NCBI RefSeq assembly: GCF_003597395.2 | Contig: NC_133776.1 | Span: 34,042,155 to 34,106,154, forward strand | Reading direction: 5' to 3' | Length of the DNA stretch: 64,000 nucleotides | DNA from: Chelonoidis abingdonii | Lineage: Eukaryota > Chordata > Testudines > Testudinidae | Shown: positions 57,901 to 64,000 of the stretch, in pieces | How the letters are laid out: each line of letters opens with the position of its first letter | Numbering within the stretch: the first letter of the stretch is position 1 | Made by a program: the position numbers and the translations under genes | Notes under the pieces: model-generated | What the model was told of the DNA's origin: nothing | Database searches by the model: none | The model's input: the letters and a program-made list of their open reading frames with translations, nothing else

Positions 57901-60900
57901 GCACCCCTTGTCAGACCATTATCTGTACACTGGGAACAAGAACAGCTGGCAAAGGAGGAATAGGCTAGTCTTGAGCCTTTTGATCAATACCTTTCATCCC
58001 TTTCCAATGACCTATCATCTTCTCCTGATGTCATTTTCTTCAATTCCTGACTATGGAGACTTCCAGGAGTGTCTGAAAGAGCTCAGACCCTTGAAATAGA
58101 GACTTTAGTGATTTTGAAGATAAAGATTACTAACTTCAACTCCTGCCAGAATACCACTACCAATTAATGATGAACCAGCTAATATCTGGTAACTATGCTT
58201 GCAACTTTGGTCCAACCCATTTTGGGGTACTGAGTAGAGAGCAGTCTTACACCTGCATAATACCAGGTTCATTAGTGGTTTCTGTAGTCCATGAGAAGAC
58301 CACAGTCTGAAAGGACCCCAGAAACAAGGTCTCAAAGGTGTATCTTTTTTTAGATGAGGCTTCTTGGTCAGCATCATTTCAGCTACAAATATCAATCTAT
58401 TCAGACTTGTTTACAAAGTACCCTATCCAATTTGGTAACTTTATCTCCTTTCTAGCCAATGTCCTTCGGGAATCCAGAGCAGAATTGCCACTGATTATTT
58501 TCAAAGACTGAGTTTTGCATCAAAATCTCTACAGGCAGCCATGGATGCATCAGACAATGACTAGGTCCAGGGCCACTGCAGTAACTATGCACAGAGCATC
58601 ATGGCTAAAAATCTGACATCCCCAGTCTGGTGCAAAGAACAATAGAGAATTCTACCCTTGAAGATTAGACTTAGTAAGCACAGGCACCGACCACGTGTTA
58701 AATTTCTTAAAAGATTACAGGGCTACTCTTAGCTCATTGCCCAGCTCCACCTGAACCCCAAATTATATACTTCCTAGATATCAAGGGAAAATCAGAGAAG
58801 ACTCCCGCTTACCTTTAGCAACTGTTTTTTGTGAGGTTTCCACCTTTTTATTAAATAAAGGTTATCATTGTTCTCTCGGGTGACAATCTTCTTCCTCTGC
58901 TTCCAGACAGCAGATTTGAAGCAAGAGTCCGTGCTTAGATTAGACAAGAGCCATCCCCAAACCTAACATTGGGATACTGGCTTTTTCCCCCCTTGTGCTT
59001 GGTGAGTAATGTTGACTGACAAATGGGTACTGGAAACTGTCAGGGCTAATTGATCCAATTTCAGTTCTTGTCCCTACTCACCCCTCTTGCCTGTCACTCT
59101 TCATGGACCCTTCTTGTGAAAAACCTAAAATGTGTGTCGTCTTGTCTTGGCCTGGAAGCTATAAAAGAGGCTCCGTATACTCCTGGTATCTTATTCTGCA
59201 GAAAAATTGGTGTCTTTGTCGTATCCTATATCTAAGGAGACTGAGTATTGAACAAATATATATGCAGTCTGCCTGAGGCAAGCTTTGCCATCCTGAATCA
59301 TCCCTTTAGATTCAAGACTGGCTTGTGGCTCTCTTCCTCAAAGTCTTGTACTTTCTGTGTGCCAAATGAATTAGAATATGGAAGTATCTGGGATTTGTAG
59401 TAGGACTCAATTATTAAGAACATAAGTATGGCCATACTGGGTCAGATGAAAGGTCCATCTAGCCTTGTATCCTGTCTTCCAACAGTGGCCAATCCCAGCT
59501 GCCCCAGAGGTAATGAACAGATCAGGTAATCCTCAAGGGGTTCATCTGCTGTTGCCCATTCCCAGCTTCTGGCAAAGAGAGGCTGGGGACACCATCCCTT
59601 CCCATCCTGGCTAATAGCCCCATCCTCCATGAACTTACCTAGTCTTGGCCTTCACTACATCCTCTGGCAAGGAGTTTCACAGGTTGACACTGCATTGTGT
59701 GAAGGAATTCTTCCTTCTATTTGTTTTAAACTTGCTGCCTATTTCATTTGGTTTTCCCCGATCCCCGGGGTCTTTTTATGAGAAGGAGTAAATTACACTT
59801 CCTTATTTACTTAGATCTCTCTCATATCCTCTGTTAGTCCTCTCTTCCTGTTACTACCAATATAATACAAAGCTCTACCATTTATGCTCTCCACAGCCCT
59901 GAGATAAGAAAAAAATGCCTAGCTATAGTGGCTACACATTTGAAGAGGTAGGACATTCACATATACCCAAATCTATTTTGGCTGGTCAAAGGCAGACTTC
60001 ATCAGGACAGCTCTGATCTGTCCTTCACCTATTCAGGCACCTGGGCATCAAGGGAGATTACAAAAGTCTCTGAAATGATGGTTCATAGGAATCGTTGTCA
60101 ACTCTAAATCAGCAAAAGCATGTCTTCCCAAGAACAGGTTTCACTCTGTTCAGACAGTGATTACTAGTATCAAAAGGAATCCATCAACCACAATAAGAAC
60201 CTGCTTCAGATTTCTGTACCACATACAATCTTACACATACATAACATTGTTAGCCAGAGTTCATCTACATGGACTTCAGCCAACCATGCAATGGATGCAT
60301 CTATCCCTGAGGTATGGGGTGAGTAGGAGATGTGGTCCCAGCTGTCATGGGCAACCAGTCCAGTGACTACATAATCCCAACAACATTCAGAAGGGAGTAC
60401 TCTTCACTTCCTATAGAGGCTGATCATAGATGCATTAGGAACTGGTTGAGGTGCACACACCTGGACCATGTCAAGATACACGGAACTTTTTTTCCCAAAA
60501 AGATAAGACTAAAGATAAATGTTACATAATTACAAGTGATCATATTAGCTTGCATAGCAATCCTAACTGTTCAAAAGAATTCTACTGTACAGGCTTTCAA
60601 ACAACACATCTGTAATATGTCATGTAAACAAATAAGAAAGTATCCCCTCATCTTATCAGGAGGCAATCAAGTTATGGACATGGTGTCAACATAGGTTTAC
60701 CTTAATATTTCATCTTCCAGGAATCGGCAAGAATTTGACATCCTAGGCAGACAGTCCATTACCAGCTGTGAATAGTAGCAGAATTCCATTATCACGCCAG
60801 TATAATCCTGGTATAGATTTGCTTTGCTACCAGAGAAAACACTTAAGAGGTCCATACTCTTGTTCCAGCTAAGACATGATCCTAGGATCCTTGCAAGATC

Positions 60901-61345
60901 TTTTTTTTTATTATTTTTTATTTTTTTTTTCCTCCTATGCTTGGGATCAAGGTCTCATGTAAGCATATGTACCCATTTTATTGAATCCCAGAGTGATATG
61001 CAAACACACTGATCTTGATGGATGCTCCTGATGGACAGCTCTGGCTAATATGTCTGTTCAGCTTCCTGTACTACTCCTAGACATAATAGCTCCAGATTGT
61101 CTTCAAAAATATTAGTTCATCTAGACCAGAAATCACTACATCCAACAGCCTGGATGCGGGATGGTTGAGTGCTACTGACTTCACTGTTGAAATGTGAGAG
61201 ATCCTGCAGCGAAGCAGAAAGCTAGCCATGAGGAGATAATATTTCTTTAAATAGAAAAGATTTTCAATTTGGACAACCAACCACAACAGTGACCCCTTAG
61301 AGGCTCTCTACTTAAAATCCTTGATTGTATTCTACATTTTAAAAC
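57901..61345 (+). mobile_element. Older DIRS-type element, right part, degenerate
   Basis: The gag tail resumes after the younger element: ASLEPFDQYLSSLSNDLSSS near 57965-58025 and RSRATAVTMHRASWLKI-like sequence near 58565-58620. RT remnants: YPNLFWLVKG near 59965 where YLDDWLVKG is expected, then ISRIKRNPSTTIRTCFRF-like near 60160-60200. Further on, SLHPTAWMRDG (about 61130-61163) ends the RNase H region, and SLIVFYILKHSGLL at about 61308-61350 is the start of the recombinase, where homology stops. A CR1 3' end interrupts it at 59417-59920. Confidence 0.6.
59417..59920 (-). mobile_element. CR1 LINE 3' end
   Basis: Read on the minus strand it ends ...ctagatggacctttcatctg acccagtatggccatactta tgttctt, the CR1 3' tail, preceded by gttcattacctctggggcag. 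It is 5'-truncated and inserted in the older DIRS relic. The minus frame at 59442-59630 is not a gene. Confidence 0.9.
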
Positions 61346-61357
61346 ACTCAGGACTCT

Positions 61358-61630
61358 TAGGGTATGTCTATACAACCTGCCAGATTGGCAGACCGATCAA
61401 TCCAGCGGAGGTCGGTTTATCGCCACTAGTGTAGACGGGATAAATAGACCCTTAAGCGCTCTGCTGTCGACTCCTGTACTCCATCGCCCAAGAGGTCCAG
61501 GCAGAATCGATGGGAGAGCGGCAGCAGTCGATTCACCGCAGTGAGCATGTCCTAAGTACATGGACTTCAGCTACATTATTCATGTAGCTGAAGTTGCTTA
61601 ACTTAAATCGATTTGGTATACCAGCTTTTT
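61358..61630. mobile_element. MITE, right end degraded
   Basis: Starts agggtatgtctatacaacct and contains cgactcctgtactccatcgc, agaatcgatgggagagcggc and gcttcagctacattattcat-like sequence (acttcagctacattattcat), the same family as 17860. The right end stops near gatttggta, without the TAGTGTAGAC terminus. Confidence 0.7.
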
Positions 61631-62200
61631 TTAAGAGAAACTAGTAACTGTTTTTCACTGAATCTTTTTTTTTAACTAGATTGATTTGGAAGTGTAAGTC
61701 ATCCACTAATTGAAGTTATGAAGACTTTTTCCCTTATGGGCAGGCTATTCTGAATTGTCTGCTATGGCTTTTGTGTTTTCTGTATATAGTGGCCAATACC
61801 AGACCCTTCACAATAGTTGCACTACGTGGATAACCGCCACACTAGATCACACTAATCTGTGTAGTCCTGAAAGCCCATTGAGTTGTTATGCCAGGCTGTA
61901 AAAGGGGAGGCGTGAAGATAAGGAGACTGTAGACAAGCTATACATAAACCTTCATCAAAGAAGAAAAGTAGAGGGGCTATTTAAGAGAGTGGTGAGAGTA
62001 ATCCATCAGACCCAAATATTGGGGTGCACATGGAGTGTCTGCCCAACAGAGTTCTAGTCTCTCTTGTGTATATTAGGTTGCAAGGAATTTTCATGGTAAT
62101 TGGGGGAATTGAAGTATTAACTCTCTTTATATGGGATTGGTTTACTGTGGCTCTAAATATTTTAACAACGTGGGACTTGTAATGAAAAATTGCACCTCTG

Positions 62201-62441
62201 GTGCATGTTTACACTACCCTTTTGTTGGTGGTATTTATGTCACTCGTGTGTGTATGTGGGGGAGGGGGGGGGAACACCTTGCCCCTGAGTGACATAAGTT
62301 ACGCTGACAATGCTGTCCACATCAGCTCTTCTATACTCTCTTCTGCTGGTGTAGAGTGGGTACACGAACAATCTTACAGTGGCACAGTTGCATTGGTACA
62401 GCTGTGCCACTGTAAATTTGCTAGTGTAGACATGGCTTTAG
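62201..62441. mobile_element. MITE with GTCTACACTA-type ends
   Basis: Left tgcatgtttacactaccc and right ttgctagtgtagacatggct are inverted. The interior includes ggcacagttgcattggtaca and gctgtgccactgtaaatttg. A G-rich stretch (62251-62270) lies inside. The 106-codon plus frame here is not a gene. Confidence 0.7.
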
Positions 62442-64000
62442 GCTTGAAAGACTTCTTAAAAGTAGCTAATAGAACACAAGTGGAATATAATCTAGACTCT
62501 GAAAAAAGCTTGAGAGTCTGATGCTTGAGGCAAAACAAGGTGTCAAATCCTGTTGTGCACTAAATTGGCTGAAACCTAAAGGAATGTATAAAAAATAAAT
62601 AGCGAACTCTAAAAAGATTAGTATTGCAATAACAGTGTTCAATATCTTCACTTGGAAGAGAAGACTGAAGTAGCAAAACTGGACACTAAAATTGTTCAGG
62701 GCTAGTGATCATTATGAGGAAGACTGAACAAGTAAACTCACAACACAATGGTAGATAAATTTTTGTGCTAAACTTACTGTAGTGTGTACACCAGAGTATT
62801 ACTTGAAAGCATTGCACAAACACTAATCCTGGACACACACTCTTATGAGGTAGTGAGGAGGTTGCCTTTCTAGTTATAGGGAACTTAATGTCAGCTGGGC
62901 TTAAACTCCAGAGTTTGCTGGCTTCCTGAACTCTGCCCAAACCAATAAAACTACTTTTATCTAAAAAAAAAAAACCAGTTGTCATTTCTGTGCAGTTCAA
63001 CAAAGATGTCTGCTCCATTTCTCTGGTGGTCCGTTTTCCCCTTCTCCCCCCCCCCTTTGATAGCCATAGTTGGTTAATTCCTCTTAACAACATTTGACTT
63101 TGTCAAATGTAAACCATTTCCTTTAGCATTTCTAGCAAGGTTGCTATTTTGTCCTGGATGGAGAGTCCTTATGCTTAGCTTACAGCTTTGCAGAGCAACT
63201 ACCACTTTACGCATACTTTGCCGTGGTGCACTGGATGCTACCTTTTTAGCTCAGGTAGTTAATAGGTGGACTGTGGGTCAAATCTGGATTGCCAGATGCT
63301 TTTGAACAGACCCAAAAATCTCTATCATTGTTTTTATATTTTCTCTAGAATCTAGACCTTGACTGTACCTTGATCAAGAAATTTGGACCTTAACCCAAAC
63401 CAGGGGTAGTCTGTTCTTTGTCATGATCTAATCTTGCTCACCACTTGTCTTGAAGCTGGATACTACTCATGAGTTTCCTAGTGTCAAATATATGTAAATC
63501 TGAGAAGGGTTACTTTATACCCAATGCATGCTTTCTCCAAGTTGTCCTCTTGGGTTTAGCCCCTTTCTCTTGCAGCAGTGGCGACTAACTTGTTTCCAAA
63601 TTTGCTTAATACCCAAATCTTAAGTGGGTATTATCCAGGAGACTCTTTTGTGTTTCTGTCTTCGTCTTCCACTAGAGAAGTAATGAGAATTATTAGGTCT
63701 AGGAGGAACCGTATTAAAAGTAAGATGCTACATTGGCTATCGGTGTACAATAAACTGATATGCATATAGGTACTGAGGTATTTCTTGTGTAAAACTATAT
63801 GGAGTGCTATAGCAGGTACTGGTATGCTCGTTTCTTAACTTTTTTGTCATGAATTTGATCACTCTAGTATGACCAAATTTCTAAGGTAAATAAGTTTTAT
63901 TAGAGCCACAGTACAACATTCTGGCTTGTAGAGAATGATATAGAAACACTCAAGCTAACCGTTGGGAGGGGAGGGAGAGAATGAAGTGCATTGAACTTTT
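62442..64000. other. Unassigned intronic sequence
   Basis: No TRIP12 exon or nameable repeat recognised; short A and C tracts lie near 62963 and 63047. Frames such as 62686-63093 (minus) have no domain. Confidence 0.45.

Overview
The window is vertebrate nuclear DNA, most likely from a cryptodire turtle. The evidence is a CR1-rich repeat landscape, a tRNA-headed SINE whose sequence I recognise as the turtle Pol III SINE (one copy per strand), MIR copies, a DIRS tyrosine-recombinase retrotransposon, an R4-clade LINE, hAT and Tigger DNA transposons, and many MITEs ending in GTCTACACTA. The species assignment is inference from recalled repeat families; no search was run. No bacterial genes, CRISPR arrays or rRNA genes were seen.

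Only two host genes are visible, and both are only begun here. FBXO36 exon 1 (32 codons, minus strand, 826 to 731) and the 5' end of TRIP12 (plus strand) diverge from a CpG-rich promoter at about 480-1500. TRIP12 coding starts only in its second exon (49358-49504, ATG at 49407), so about 48 kb of the window is TRIP12 intron 1 and 49505-64000 is the start of intron 2. TRIP12 is a HECT-type ubiquitin ligase and FBXO36 an F-box substrate adaptor; the shared promoter is the only link between them visible here.

Intron 1, in order: a 2.07-kb MITE-like element (4886-6950), CR1 (8.3-9.3 kb), a short repeat with a hammerhead-like core (9.7 kb), three non-autonomous hAT-type elements (12.5, 14.5 and 15.6 kb, the last carrying a nested solo LTR), MIRs (18.7-19.9 kb), a reverse-strand LINE RT relic (20.2-21 kb), an R4-clade LINE with a tRNA-like head (23.6-27 kb), an L3/CR1-like LINE relic (28.4-29.2 kb), a solo LTR with perfect 5-bp duplications (29.6-30.5 kb), another hAT-type element (31 kb), a hAT transposon split by a Tigger/pogo transposon that itself holds a MITE fragment (33.6-37.3 kb), a second LINE relic carrying a SINE (37.3-39.5 kb), further MITE, SINE, MIR and hAT-type copies, and a hAT-type element (48.4-49.2 kb) just upstream of the coding exon.

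Intron 2 is dominated by a nested cluster at about 50-61.3 kb: an old DIRS-type retrotransposon interrupted by a solo LTR, a younger and nearly full-length DIRS element (gag, RT, RNase H, tyrosine recombinase, inverted termini), and a CR1 3' end. MITEs follow at 61.4 and 62.2 kb. All transposon reading frames are broken, and I see no intact protein-coding mobile element.
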